The notes beneath the pieces were generated by a model. It had not been told where the DNA came from. It saw nothing but the letters and a program-made list of their open reading frames with translations, and did not search any database. This document shows, piece by piece, positions 28,403 through 38,266 of a stretch of 64,000 nt of DNA. The number at the start of each line of letters is the position of its first letter. Positions within the stretch are counted from its first letter, which is position 1. This stretch comes from DASPSM01 sp963800135. Lineage in GTDB: Bacteria; Planctomycetota; Planctomycetia; Planctomycetales; Planctomycetaceae. The stretch covers positions 1 through 64,000 of the forward strand of contig CAWCZR010000008.1 of the NCBI GenBank assembly GCA_963800135.1. The letters are read 5' to 3'. A program made the translations under genes and the position numbers.

Positions 28403-29628
28403 CAAGCGTCGCCTCCGATCGCTTGTACGATGTCCGATGGAGCCGCTGGTCTCTGCTGGTCGGCTGCATCGCGCTCGGTCTCTGCGTGATCGGCGCGATC
28501 TTGGGCGATCCGGAGCAGTTCTTCCGCGCGTATCTTGCCGCTTACATGTTCGTGCTGGGGCTCGCGCTCGGCGGCCTGGCCATCCTCATGCTTTACCATC
28601 TGACGGGCGGCGCCTGGGGCTACCTGATCCGCCGCGTGCTCGAAGCGCAGATGCGGACGCTGCCTTTGATGGCGCTCTTCTTCGTGCCGATCGGCTTTGG
28701 GATCGAGGTGCTTTATCTGTGGGCCCGGCCAGCTCTCGTGCACGCGGACGAACGGTTGCGGAGCCAGCAGTTTTATCTGAACAAGGATTTTTTCCTGGGG
28801 CGGGCGGCGATCTACTTTGCCATCTGGCTCTTCTTCGCGCTCCTGCTCACTCTGCGGTCGCGGCGGCAGGACCAGACTGACGACGAGCGAATTCCGAACG
28901 GGCTGGAGCGGCTGGGCGAGATCGGCCTGGTGCTCTTCGGCACGACGATGCACTTCGCCGCGTTCGACTGGCTCGAAACGCTGCAACCGACCTTCCACTC
29001 CACGATCTTTCCGATGCTGGTGGTCTCGGGCCAACTGCTTAGTGCGCAGGCGCTGGCGGTGATCGTGTTCATCGCGTTCGTGCTGCCGCGGGACGCGGCC
29101 GCCATCGCTTCACGGCGGGCCTTCAACGATCTGGGCAACATCCTCTTTGCCCTCCTGGTGATCTGGGCCTACATGAATTTCTTCCAGTTCATGCTGATCT
29201 GGATCGCCAACCTGTCGTCCGACGCGCTCTGGTACGCGCCGCGATCGCAAGAGGCCTGGCGGCCGCTGGTGTGGGCCCTGTGTTTCGCGAATTTCGTGAT
29301 TCCGTTCTTCCTCTTGTTGATGCGGTCGATCAAGCAGCATCCCCCCAGCCTGGCGAAGGTGGCTGCACTGATTTTGTTCTCGCAAGTGGTCTTCAACTAC
29401 TACCTGGTGGTGCCCGTGTTTCAGGCCCCCGGTCTGCTCGAGCATTGGATGGATTTCGTGATGCCGATCGGACTGGGGGGAATTTGGTTTGCCTTGTTCG
29501 TCAACCGGCTGCGGAGCCGGCCGTTGTTGCCGGTCCACGATCCGAACCGGGAAAAGGCCGCGCACCTGCGGGCGTTGGATGAGGAAGACCTCGAACGCGA
29601 AAATGTGCTTGTGCATTCGGGGATTTGA
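28399..29628 (+). CDS. actF: Alternative complex III subunit F, NrfD-like membrane protein
   Basis: About 409 residues from GTG 28399, intact. It has roughly ten transmembrane helices, for example LLVGCIALGLCVIGAILGDP, LAAYMFVLGLALGGLAILML, IYFAIWLFFALLLTLRS and IGLGGIWFALFVNRL. It is homologous to ActC but usually lacks the complete quinone site. The conserved AAYMFVLGLALGGLAILMLY region matches the family. Confidence 0.88.
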   Translation: MTSVASDRLYDVRWSRWSLLVGCIALGLCVIGAILGDPEQFFRAYLAAYMFVLGLALGGLAILMLYHLTGGAWGYLIRRVLEAQMRTLPLMALFFVPIGFGIEVLYLWARPALVHADERLRSQQFYLNKDFFLGRAAIYFAIWLFFALLLTLRSRRQDQTDDERIPNGLERLGEIGLVLFGTTMHFAAFDWLETLQPTFHSTIFPMLVVSGQLLSAQALAVIVFIAFVLPRDAAAIASRRAFNDLGNILFALLVIWAYMNFFQFMLIWIANLSSDALWYAPRSQEAWRPLVWALCFANFVIPFFLLLMRSIKQHPPSLAKVAALILFSQVVFNYYLVVPVFQAPGLLEHWMDFVMPIGLGGIWFALFVNRLRSRPLLPVHDPNREKAAHLRALDEEDLERENVLVHSGI

Positions 29629-29651
29629 GGGCCGAAGCGTCGCAATCCGCC

Positions 29652-30194
29652 ATGTCTGATCCCAACACCAATCGCGATGTCGAACACCCGCCGGAGCCGA
29701 ATGCCGGGTCCGAACCGTCACCCCCGGTGCGGCCCGAGAATCGTTACGAAGAGACCGATGCCAGCTTTCGCGCCGTGACAATCGTGGCTATCGTCGGCTG
29801 CGTGATCGGCGCGGTCGTGTTCCTCGCCGTGCGGGAATTTTACTGGGCGGCCCTCGAGTCGCACCCGTCGGCGACCGCGACCACGTTCACCGCTCCGGAA
29901 AAACCGACCGAGCAACTGCCGCCGGAGCCGCGGTTGGAACTGCTGGATCGCCAGCAAAAAACGCCTGCCTCCAATGTCTCGCGCTGGGAACGAGGCGAAG
30001 AGAAATCGTTGGCGACGTACGGCAAGTCCGACGAAAAGGGTTTCGTCCGAATTCCGCTTCAGCAGGCGATGCAGATCATCGTCGGTCAATTGCCGGCCCG
30101 CAAAGCGACCGACCAGCCGAAGTTCCCCGACAAGGGTTTGATCGACGCCGGCGAATCGAACTCCGGTCGAATGTTTCGAGGAGGCTCGCCATGA
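29652..30194 (+). CDS. Membrane-anchored protein of the respiratory operon
   Basis: About 180 residues from ATG 29652; a TTG at 29625 overlapping the actF stop is possible. The acidic Pro-rich N terminus is followed by one helix (AVTIVAIVGCVIGAVVFLAV). An outer domain then carries PEPRLELLDRQQKTPASNV and ends with RIPLQQAMQIIVGQLPARK. No cofactor motif. Similar proteins occur in this place in planctomycete act/cox operons; the role may be assembly. Confidence 0.7.
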   Translation: MSDPNTNRDVEHPPEPNAGSEPSPPVRPENRYEETDASFRAVTIVAIVGCVIGAVVFLAVREFYWAALESHPSATATTFTAPEKPTEQLPPEPRLELLDRQQKTPASNVSRWERGEEKSLATYGKSDEKGFVRIPLQQAMQIIVGQLPARKATDQPKFPDKGLIDAGESNSGRMFRGGSP

Positions 30195-31054
30195 AGCGCG
30201 CGGCCCTGTCTGTACTCATTGGCTGGTTGCTGTTGGCCGGCGCGCCTGTTTTGTCCAGCGCGGGGGCGCCGCTGCCGCCGATTTTGTCGAAGGTGACTTT
30301 CGAGCAGCGGCTCAACGAATCGGTCCCGCTCGACGTGGCCTTCCACGACGAAGACGGTCACGACGTCAAGCTGGGGGACTACTTCGGGGCGAAGCCGGTC
30401 GTGTTGGTGATGGCCTATTTCCGTTGCCCGATGCTCTGCACGCAGGTGCTCAATGGGACGGTCGAGGGTCTGCGGGAAAGTGAGCTCACCATCGGCAAGG
30501 ATTTCCGCGTCGTGACCATCAGTTTCGATCCGAGCGATTCGCCCCGGATGGCGACCGCCAAGAAGGCCAATTATATCCGCGCCTACGCCGATCCGCGGGC
30601 GGCGGCCGACTGGCATTTTTTGACGGGCACGAAAGAATCGATCGACCGAGTCGCTCAAGCGATCGGTTTTCGCTACGCCTACGACGAGGCCAGCGATCAG
30701 TACGCGCACGCCGCAGGGATCGTCGTGCTAACGCCAAGCGGCAAGATCTCCCGCTACTTTTACGACGTGCATTACTCCGGCCGCGATCTCCGCCTGGGAC
30801 TTGTCGAGGCGTCGCAAAACCGGATCGGCACGGCCATCGATCAGGTGCTGCTCTTTTGCTTCCACTACGACCCGACGGCCGGCCGCTACGGCGCGGCAGT
30901 AATGAACTTTGTCCGCGCCGGCGGAGTGTTGACGGTGATCGGATTGCTGGTGTTTTACGTGGCTTTGATGCGGGGCGAGCGACGGCGTCGCGGCGTGTTG
31001 GCGGCGTCCGTGCGCCCGTGCCAATGGCGAATTGACCGGCTGACGAGGATGTGA
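30191..31054 (+). CDS. SCO1/SenC copper chaperone with C-terminal membrane helix
   Basis: About 287 residues. A signal peptide (LSVLIGWLLLAGAPVLSSAG) leads to a thioredoxin-fold domain with the copper motif FRCPMLC and the third ligand His in YAHAAGIVVLTPSGK. It delivers copper to the CuA site of subunit II, the next gene. Unlike classical SCO proteins it ends in a membrane helix (GGVLTVIGLLVFYVALMRGE), common in planctomycetes. The start overlaps the upstream stop. Confidence 0.9.
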   Translation: MKRAALSVLIGWLLLAGAPVLSSAGAPLPPILSKVTFEQRLNESVPLDVAFHDEDGHDVKLGDYFGAKPVVLVMAYFRCPMLCTQVLNGTVEGLRESELTIGKDFRVVTISFDPSDSPRMATAKKANYIRAYADPRAAADWHFLTGTKESIDRVAQAIGFRYAYDEASDQYAHAAGIVVLTPSGKISRYFYDVHYSGRDLRLGLVEASQNRIGTAIDQVLLFCFHYDPTAGRYGAAVMNFVRAGGVLTVIGLLVFYVALMRGERRRRGVLAASVRPCQWRIDRLTRM

Positions 31055-32104
31055 TGCTGGAATCGGCCAAGAGTGCCTGGTTTCCACCGGAAGCGTCGAC
31101 GACGGCTGCGCACGTCGACTTGCTGCTGTATTTTCTGTTGGCTGTCTGCGGATCGGTCGGGCTGCTCGTCGCCGTTTTGATGATCTATTTCTGCATCCGC
31201 TACCGCCGGCGTCCGGGCGCTGGCCGGCCCGCCGCCACGCACGCCTCGCACGCGCTGGAATGGTTCTGGACCATCGTGCCGTTCTTCATCTTCATGGTCA
31301 TCTTCGTCTGGGGAGCCGTCGTCTACGTCGACGCGTACCACGCGCCGCCCGAGTCGATCCCCGTGTACGGCGTCGGCAAGCAGTGGATGTGGAAGTTTCA
31401 GCACCCCGAGGGGCAGCGCGAGATCAACACGCTGCACGTCCCGCTGGGACGGCCCGTGCAGGTGCTGCTCACGTCCGAGGACGTGATCCACAGCTTCTTC
31501 ATCCCGGCTTTTCGCGTGCACATGGACGTCCTGCCCGACCGCTATACCTCGGTTTGGTTCGAGGCGACCAAGCCGGGCGAATACCACCTGTTCTGTTCGC
31601 AATACTGCGGCACCAATCACGCCGGCATGATCGGCACGGTCGTCGTCATGGAGCCGGCGGACTTCGAGAACTGGCTGTCGCTGCACGCGGAAGGATCGCT
31701 GGCGCTCGAGGGGCGGAAGGTCTTCCTCAAATACCGCTGCATCAGCTGCCATAGCGCGACGGCCGGCGCCGGGCCCCGGTCCTGGAGGGGCTGTACGGCA
31801 AGCATCGCGCGGCTGAACAACGGCCGCTCGGTCGTCGCGGACGACGCGTACATTCGCGAATCGATCCTCGATCCGGGCGCGAAGATCGCCGCCGGCTGGG
31901 AGAACATCATGCCGACGTTCCGCGGCCAGGTCAGCGAGGAGGAGATCTATCGCCCTGATCGCCTACTTCCGTTCGTTGCAGCGGGGCGAGACGCCGCGTC
32001 GCGTCGAAGAGTATCCGCCGCCGACGTCGACGCCCCCGATCAACACCACCGCACCGGACAGCAGCGCGACCGAGGGCAAATCGACCGCGCCGAAAGAGCC
32101 CTGA
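31054..32104 (+). CDS. coxB: caa3 cytochrome c oxidase subunit II (frameshifted)
   Basis: Two N-terminal helices (LLLYFLLAVCGSVGLLVAVL, FFIFMVIFVWGAVVYVDAYH) precede a cupredoxin domain with the CuA site CSQYCGTNHAGMIG. A fused cytochrome c domain has CISCH and the axial Met region ENIMPTFRGQV, defining a caa3-type oxidase. Breaks near 31780-31800 and 31950 require joining; the restored tail reads YALIAYFRSLQRGETPRRVE. GTG 31051 is an alternative start. Confidence 0.9.
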
Positions 32105-32114
32105 CGGAGCCGCC

Positions 32115-33772
32115 ATGACGATCGCCACCCTCGCCCCTCCCGCCTCTCAGCCGGTCGAGCCGCCGGCCGAGGGGTCGAACTACCTCAACGTCTCGTACGG
32201 CGTCGTCTCGTGGCTGTTGACCAAGGACCACAAGCGGATCGCCATCCTCTACCTGATCAGCGTCACGGCGATGTTTCTGCTCGGCGGCCTGGCCATCTCC
32301 ATCGTGCGGCTGCAACCTGATGACGCCCGCAGGGAGGCCTCGTCTCGGCCGACACGTACAACCGCCTGTTCACGATGCACGGCGTGATCATGGTCTTCTT
32401 CTTCCTGGTGCCGGTCGTGCCGGCCGTGCTGGGGAATTTCTGCCTGCCGCTGATGATCGGGGCCAAGGATCTGGCCTTCCCGCGGATCAATCTGCTGAGC
32501 TGGTACCTGTACATGATCGGCGGCGCCTGGACGCTGTTTGCGATGCTGACCGAAGGAGTCGACACCGGCTGGACGTTTTACACCCCCTACAGCTCACAGG
32601 CGACGCACTACAACGTCGTGCCCACGCTCATCGGCATGGTGCTGGCCGGCTTCTCGTCGCTATTCACGGGGCTCAACTTCATCGTCACCACGCACTGGCT
32701 GCGGGCGCCGGGCTGACCTGGTTCCGCTTGCCGATCTTCGTCTGGGCGATGTACGCGACCAGCTTCATCTTCGCTCCTGGCCGTGCCCGTGCTGGCGATG
32801 GCGCTGATCCTGCTGATGCTCGAGCGGCTGCTTGCACATCGGCATCTTCGATCCGGCGCTGGGGGGCGATCCGCTGCTGTTCCAGCATCTGTTCTGGTTT
32901 TATTCGCACCCGGCCGTCTACATCATGATCCTGCCGGGCATGGGCATCGTCAGCGAAGTGATTCCCTGCTTCGCCCGCAAGTCGCTGTTCGGTTACACGT
33001 TCGTGGCCTATTCGTCGCTGGCCATCGCCTTCTTGAGCTTTCTGGTCTGGGCCCATCACATGTTCGTGGCGGGCATCTCGCTGTATGCGGCGCTGGTCTT
33101 CTCCTGCCTGAGCTTTCTGGTGGCCGTGCCGTCGGCGATCAAGGTCTTCAACTGGACGGCCACGCTCTACAAGGGGTCGATTGCCTTCGAGACGCCGATG
33201 CTGTTCTGCCTGGGGTTCGTCGCGCTGTTCACGGCGGGCGGACTGACCGGCCTGTTTCTGGCGACGCTGGGCGTGGACATGCACGTGCACGACACTTACT
33301 TCGTGATCGCCCACTTCCATTTCATCATGGTGGGCGGCATGGTGATGGCCTACATGGGCGGGCTGCACTTCTGGTGGCCCAAGATAACCGGGCCGCATGT
33401 ATTCGCAATGGTGGTCGCGGCTGGCGGCGCTCATCATCTTCGTCGGCTTCTTCCTGACGTTCCTGCCGCAGTTCATCGTGGGCTACAACGGCATGCCGCG
33501 GCGGTACTACCAGTACGTTCCCGAGTTCCAGGTGTGGAACGTGCTCTCGTCGGCCGGCGCTTCGATCCTGGCGGTCGGCTACCTGTTGCCGCTGTGCTAC
33601 TTGCTTTACTCGCTCCGTTACGGCACCGCGGACGGGCGCCAACCCGTGGCGTGCGACCGGGCTGGAGTGGCAGACCCCCTCCCCGCCGCCGCGCGACAAC
33701 TTCGCCGTCACGCCGATCGTCGTTCGCGGCCCCTACGAATACGACACGGGAAAAGCCCAGAATGAGCCTTAG
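32115..33772 (+). CDS. coxA: Cytochrome c oxidase subunit I (frameshifted)
   Basis: Haem-copper oxidase catalytic subunit. Conserved segments appear in order across several frames: MTPAGGLVSADTYNRLF and MHGVIMVFFFLVPVVPAVLG (low-spin haem His), FWFYSHPAVYIMILPGMGIV (CuB His and cross-linked Tyr region), LVWAHHMFVAGIS, VHDTYFVIAHFHFIMVGGMV and VPEFQVWNVLSSAGASILAV. Breaks lie near 32320-32335, 32715, 32775, 32830, 33400 and 33650-33670, mostly extra bases. The restored C terminus, GPYEYDTGKAQNEP, ends at TAG 33770 and overlaps the coxC start. About 550 residues, A-type enzyme. Confidence 0.9.
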
Positions 33773-34495
33773 AGATACGCTCTTCACCCAGGCCGAGCAG
33801 AAGGCCCTCTTCGATCACACGTTCCTCGCGCGGGACCGGCTCGAAGAGCAGTACGCCTCCCTGCCGCACCAGAGCGAGACGGCCGCCTTCGGCATGTGGG
33901 TTTTTCTGGCGACCGAGGTGATGTTCTTCGGCACGCTCTTCGTCGCGGTCGGCGCGTATTGCGATCTTTTCGCCGGAAACGATCGAGCGGGCGAGCCTCG
34001 AGCTCAACTGGATCATCGGCGGCATCAACACGGTCGTGCTGTTGGTCAGCAGCCTGATGATGGTGCTGGCGGTTCATGCGGCGCAGCTCAACCGGCAGCG
34101 GGAGGTGTTTCGCTACCTCTTGCTGACGGCCGGCCTGGGGGTCGCTCTTCCTCTGTTTCAAGGCGCTCGAATACTACCTCGACTACCGGGAAAACCTGAT
34201 CCCGGGCTTCAAGTTTGACGATGCCGAGTGGATCGCCCGCGGCGTTGACGCCGGTCAGCTCGGCTACGTGAAAATATTCCTGTTTCTCTACTGGACGATG
34301 ACCGGCTTCCACGCGATCCACGTGACGATCGGCATCGGCGTTGTGTTGGTTATGGCCGTGCTCGCGCGGCGGGGCCATTTCTCGGCGGAGTATTATTCGC
34401 CGCTCGACGTCACGGGGCTGTACTGGCACTTCGTCGACGTCGTTTGGATCTTTTTGTTCCCCACGTTGTATTTGCTGGGCACCCACACGTTGTGA
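33762..34495 (+). CDS. coxC: Cytochrome c oxidase subunit III (frameshifted)
   Basis: Starts MSLRDTLFTQAEQKALFDHT inside the coxA tail. ETAAFGMWVFLATEVMFFGT is the typical first helix pair. The frame changes near 33970 and 34160. Later parts read LLVSSLMMVLAVHAAQLNRQ and MTGFHAIHVTIGIGVVLVMA, ending LYWHFVDVVWIFLFPTLYLL. About 244 residues. It is a non-catalytic subunit that stabilises the oxygen-reducing core. Confidence 0.88.
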
Positions 34496-34517
34496 CGTCC
34501 GCCGATCGAGGTTCGCG

Positions 34518-34823
34518 ATGTCGAGCAAAATCACTCCGGCCAACACCTACGTCGTCGTGCTGATCGCGTTGTTGGTGTTGACGGTCCTGACGGTCGGGGT
34601 CTCGTTCGTGCCGCTGCCGCCGATCGGCCACGTAGTGGCGGGACTGTCGATCGCCGCGCTCAAGGCCACGCTCGTCGTGCTGATCTTCATGCACGCGCTG
34701 CACAGCCCGCGAATCACGTGGTGCGTGATCGTGGCGTCGGTCGCTTGGGTGTTGATTCTGTTTTCGCTCACGTACGCCGACTACCTGACGCGGGGCTCGC
34801 TCCCGCAAATGCCCGGTCACTAG
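34518..34823 (+). CDS. Cytochrome c oxidase subunit IV-like membrane protein
   Basis: About 101 residues with three helices (TYVVVLIALLVLTVLTVGVS, AALKATLVVLIFMHALHSPR, WCVIVASVAWVLILFSLTYA). The second contains the Lys-Ala-Thr-Leu-Val pattern of COX4/CtaF (prokaryotic subunit IV) proteins. ATG 34518 follows coxC by 22 bases, so it is in the same operon. Confidence 0.8.
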   Translation: MSSKITPANTYVVVLIALLVLTVLTVGVSFVPLPPIGHVVAGLSIAALKATLVVLIFMHALHSPRITWCVIVASVAWVLILFSLTYADYLTRGSLPQMPGH

Positions 34824-34851
34824 CCGCGTTTGACTTCCGCGAGGTCCGACC

Positions 34852-35196
34852 ATGAACCGTCCGCCCGAAGTCAAGACGCAGCCGCTGGGATTGGGAGTGG
34901 CGTCGGTGGTGCTGGGGGTGATCAGCACGCTCTTGTTCTTCCTGCCGATTCTCGCCACGCCCATCGCTCTGATCGCGCTGGCGCTGGCGGTGATTGGCTG
35001 CGCCCTGGGCATGACATCGGGACGCACGAGCTTGCGCTGGTCGGCCGTCGGGCTGGTCGTTTCCGGATTGGCGCTCACCATCAACCTGGCGATCGCCTAC
35101 GCACCGAGCGGATTCGAGCACACGCCGCCGTCCCCGCCCACCGAACCGGTCCCGGGCGTGCCCTACGCGCCGCCGCCGGCTCGACCCGTCAGCTAA
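34852..35196 (+). CDS. Small membrane protein, DUF4190-like
   Basis: About 114 residues. Two long hydrophobic stretches (GVASVVLGVISTLLFFLPIL and IALIALALAVIGCALGM), then a third (SAVGLVVSGLALTINLAIAY), are followed by a Pro-rich tail. The pattern of helix, short Gly loop, helix resembles DUF4190. It is the last gene of the cox operon. Role unknown. Confidence 0.6.
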   Translation: MNRPPEVKTQPLGLGVASVVLGVISTLLFFLPILATPIALIALALAVIGCALGMTSGRTSLRWSAVGLVVSGLALTINLAIAYAPSGFEHTPPSPPTEPVPGVPYAPPPARPVS

Positions 35197-35215
35197 TGCT
35201 CGCCGCCATTGCTTG

Positions 35216-37729
35216 CTACTTGCCAGCCGCCTGGTTGACGGGCATCTCGAAGCTGTCGGAAGTCGTGGGGGCAGCGGCAGGCATTTCCTCGCTCGGCGGC
35301 ACGACGCGCGGCACCGCGGCGCGATTGACCTGCGGCATACTCCAGGCGTCTGGCTGCACCGGTGTGGCGGGCGTAACAAAGTTCGACGTCGGCGTAGGAG
35401 CGGGAGCCTCGAAAAATGCTGGAGCCGCTGCAGCCGCCGCGATTCGGTTCTTGGAGTCGCCCGAACGGCCCGCGGCTCCATCGCCTAATTCCGGTGAGAA
35501 GAACGAGGCCGGCACGACCGAGCCGGAGGGCGCGAAGTACCCGTTCGCTTGTGGTGCGTTCGGGCCGAGACCGATGGCCGACTGCGGCCCCAGGCTCGAC
35601 AGGTCTTGCGGGCCGGCCGACGCACTGTGCGACGGTACCGGGATGGGTGTCGGGATCGGTTTTGGTGCCGGCGTGCTTGTCGGGCCTGGCGGACTCACTG
35701 ACGGGCTGGTCGCGGGCGTCGTCGGGCCGGTACTTTGTGGCACCGTCGATCCCAACCCGAACGGCAGCAGGCTTGCCGGCACACTCGGCAGCGGGCTCGT
35801 CGGCTGGCCGGGCGGCACCACAAACTCTGCGGGCTCCGTATGCGTGAACGGATTGGGAACTCCATGACTGCGCGCCCACGCTTCGCGGAGCGCGTCCGAG
35901 TAGGCCTTCGGGCCTTCCCAGAGGCTTTCGGCGACGGTGATGTTGCTTTCCTCGAGGATGGTCCCCGTGCGGTAGTAGAAGTCGGTGATCGCCTGGTTGT
36001 ACTGAATGATCGCCTGATCGTAGGAAACCTCGGCCTGCACGAGGCTTTGCTGGGCTCGCAAGAGCGGATCGGCCGTAGTGCCGCGCAGCTCGTATTGGGC
36101 CTTGTAGGCCTGCACGCGCTCAGCGGCCGCGATGCGGCGATTGAGGGCCGATTGGGCGACCGCGTACGAGCGGTCCAGCACTTGAAATGCATTGCGAATT
36201 TCATGGCTGATGTCGAGTTCCTGGGCCGCCAGAGCCGTACGGGCCCGGGTCAGCCGCAGCTCGAAGTTCCGCTCTTGCGAGTGAGCATTGCGGAAGCCGA
36301 TCGGGATCGACGCTTCGAAACCGATGTCCCAGCCCGTTTGACCGGCTTCCACCAGCGAAGCGAAGGCGCTCGAGCCGGGCTGGTTGAGTGTCGATTGCTG
36401 GCTGATCAGCCGATCGCCGAAAGCATTGATCTGCGCACCGGCGACCAGGTCGAACCGTGGCATGAGCAGGCTCTTCGAGGCGTCCAGCTGCATCTCGATG
36501 CTCTTGATGTTCCACTTCTGCCGGCGAATTTCCGGACGCCGGGTAACGCCTTCGGCGACGGCGATGTGCCAGTCGGGAACGAATTCGGCGACGGACGGCT
36601 CGTCACAAGGACGAATGATTCGGCCGTCGTTCACGGTCAATCCCAGCAGGCGGCGGAACTGCCCCTCGGTCGTGTAGAGGTTGGAGAGGGATTGCTCGGC
36701 CTGCGCCTTGGCGTCGAAGTAGTTTTCGCGGGCCTGCGATTCGTCGGGGGTTGTGCCGCCGGTAAGCCCCTTAAGGCGCTTCGCGTCGATCTGTTCCCAG
36801 GTCTTGAGCGCGCTCTTCCAGTAGATCACCTGCGCATGATACGTCTGGTAAGCCAGCGAGAGGTCCCAGTAGCTGCTCTGCACGTCGCGGATCAGCTGGT
36901 GCACGGACGCTTCGAAGTCGGCAATGGCAATATCGCTGTTGATCCGCGCAATGACCACGCCTTGCCCCACGCCGGCCGGATTCTTGCCGATTGGTCCCGC
37001 GATGCGGGTGTAGTCGGCGCCGCCGCCGGCCAACAGCGGGCGGCGGAACTCGGCCCGCACAAATCCCGTGTAGACTTGCGGGAGCAGGTTGCCGACGACA
37101 TTGTTCTGCGTATAGTCCCATTCGTTGATGAACGAGAGCTGGCTCGAGTCGGCGAACGTCTTATCGAGCCGCGTGCGGAACTGGGCCGTATCTTGAATCA
37201 AGGTGGGCAGCCCGTTGATCGTCGGCACGCCCGACAGGCCGGCGTTGTTTTCGGCCATCGTGTTGTCGTTGAACGTCAAGTTGGACGAGAGCGTGGCATC
37301 GAAATCGGAGAGGGCCGCTTCCACACCCCGCTGTCCGAAGAGGATGCCTGTTTCCTGCACGCCCGGATCGAAGACCGACGGAATCTGCTCGGGGTTCGTG
37401 ACGAGTGGGTTCCGCGGCAGCACGAACTGGTCGCGCGTGCGGATGATCTTGTTGTTCATGAGCGCAATGCGCATCGCCTGCCCCAGCGACATGTCCCACA
37501 ATTGGTCCTTGCGGGGATGCCGTAACAATGGCGGCTCGAGTGAGGCGAGGGCACCCGGATTGTCGGGGCCCGTTTTGCTCGGGTAGTCGATCTTGGTCGA
37601 CAGCCCCTTGTAATACTCCAGGTCCGCATGGCCGAAATACGTCAGCGGCTTGGGCGAGGCGGAGCATCCCCCTAGGACGGCAATCAAAATCGCCGCCATC
37701 CGAGGCAGTGCTCTGCGAAGAGACCACAT
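35216..37729 (-). CDS. TolC-like outer-membrane efflux lipoprotein
   Basis: About 837 residues from ATG 37729. A lipoprotein signal (MAAILIAVLGGCSASPKPLT) leads to repeated helical TolC domains with long coiled helices, for example IADFEASVHQLIRDVQSSYW and AQSALNRRIAAAERVQAYKA, and YDQAIIQYNQAITDFYYRTG near the end. It is much longer than E. coli TolC. A Pro/Ser/Thr-rich C-terminal third (about residues 650-837) looks disordered. It should form the outer-membrane channel of an export system; no pump gene is adjacent. An in-frame start at 37765 is possible. Confidence 0.85.
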   Translation of the reverse strand: MWSLRRALPRMAAILIAVLGGCSASPKPLTYFGHADLEYYKGLSTKIDYPSKTGPDNPGALASLEPPLLRHPRKDQLWDMSLGQAMRIALMNNKIIRTRDQFVLPRNPLVTNPEQIPSVFDPGVQETGILFGQRGVEAALSDFDATLSSNLTFNDNTMAENNAGLSGVPTINGLPTLIQDTAQFRTRLDKTFADSSQLSFINEWDYTQNNVVGNLLPQVYTGFVRAEFRRPLLAGGGADYTRIAGPIGKNPAGVGQGVVIARINSDIAIADFEASVHQLIRDVQSSYWDLSLAYQTYHAQVIYWKSALKTWEQIDAKRLKGLTGGTTPDESQARENYFDAKAQAEQSLSNLYTTEGQFRRLLGLTVNDGRIIRPCDEPSVAEFVPDWHIAVAEGVTRRPEIRRQKWNIKSIEMQLDASKSLLMPRFDLVAGAQINAFGDRLISQQSTLNQPGSSAFASLVEAGQTGWDIGFEASIPIGFRNAHSQERNFELRLTRARTALAAQELDISHEIRNAFQVLDRSYAVAQSALNRRIAAAERVQAYKAQYELRGTTADPLLRAQQSLVQAEVSYDQAIIQYNQAITDFYYRTGTILEESNITVAESLWEGPKAYSDALREAWARSHGVPNPFTHTEPAEFVVPPGQPTSPLPSVPASLLPFGLGSTVPQSTGPTTPATSPSVSPPGPTSTPAPKPIPTPIPVPSHSASAGPQDLSSLGPQSAIGLGPNAPQANGYFAPSGSVVPASFFSPELGDGAAGRSGDSKNRIAAAAAAPAFFEAPAPTPTSNFVTPATPVQPDAWSMPQVNRAAVPRVVPPSEEMPAAAPTTSDSFEMPVNQAAGK

Positions 37730-38266
37730 CGCTGAGGGTGTCCTGCACCTTGGCCGGGGCCGCAATGCATCAGCCGAAGCCGAGATCAGATTGGAAGTTG
37801 AGGCGTGAAGACGAACAGGCGAGCGGACAGAAACGGTCGGGTTCGATAAGCTGAATCAGTGGGTGAGATCGGTTGGCGAGTGAGACTGGGTAGGATGGGC
37901 GTTGACGGGAAGACTTTGGACGGATCCCAGGCCGGGATGTCGCTATCTTCGTTATCGGCCGGCTAATCAGGAAACTTTGAGCAAACTCCAGGAATTCACA
38001 AAACTCGCGCGGTGCCGGTTAAAGACGGGCTGCCTGGGATAGTCGGAATTATCTGCGTTGCGCGCCGGACGGTCCGGGCGGAAAGTTCCTTTTCAGGAAT
38101 CCGCCGGTCGACATTCGGCACTTGGGGCTGAAATCTCGGAGCCGAGCCGCTGCTCCGATGTGCAGGCTCGCATTCGACTTTTGGACGTCGGCCTGCCTAT
38201 CATTTGGAGCCCTTGGGTTGGGCCGCTTCCTTGCCGCAATCCCCGTTGACGAACCTCAGAGCACAA
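37730..38266. other. Divergent intergenic region, nothing identified
   Basis: About 540 bases between the divergent efflux and ROK-kinase genes. It must contain both promoters. I could not find convincing boxes, an RNA gene or a repeat. Confidence 0.4.

Noticed and set aside
35735..37525. Plus-strand open frame of 596 residues
   Set aside because: Antisense to the TolC-like gene; a high-GC shadow frame.
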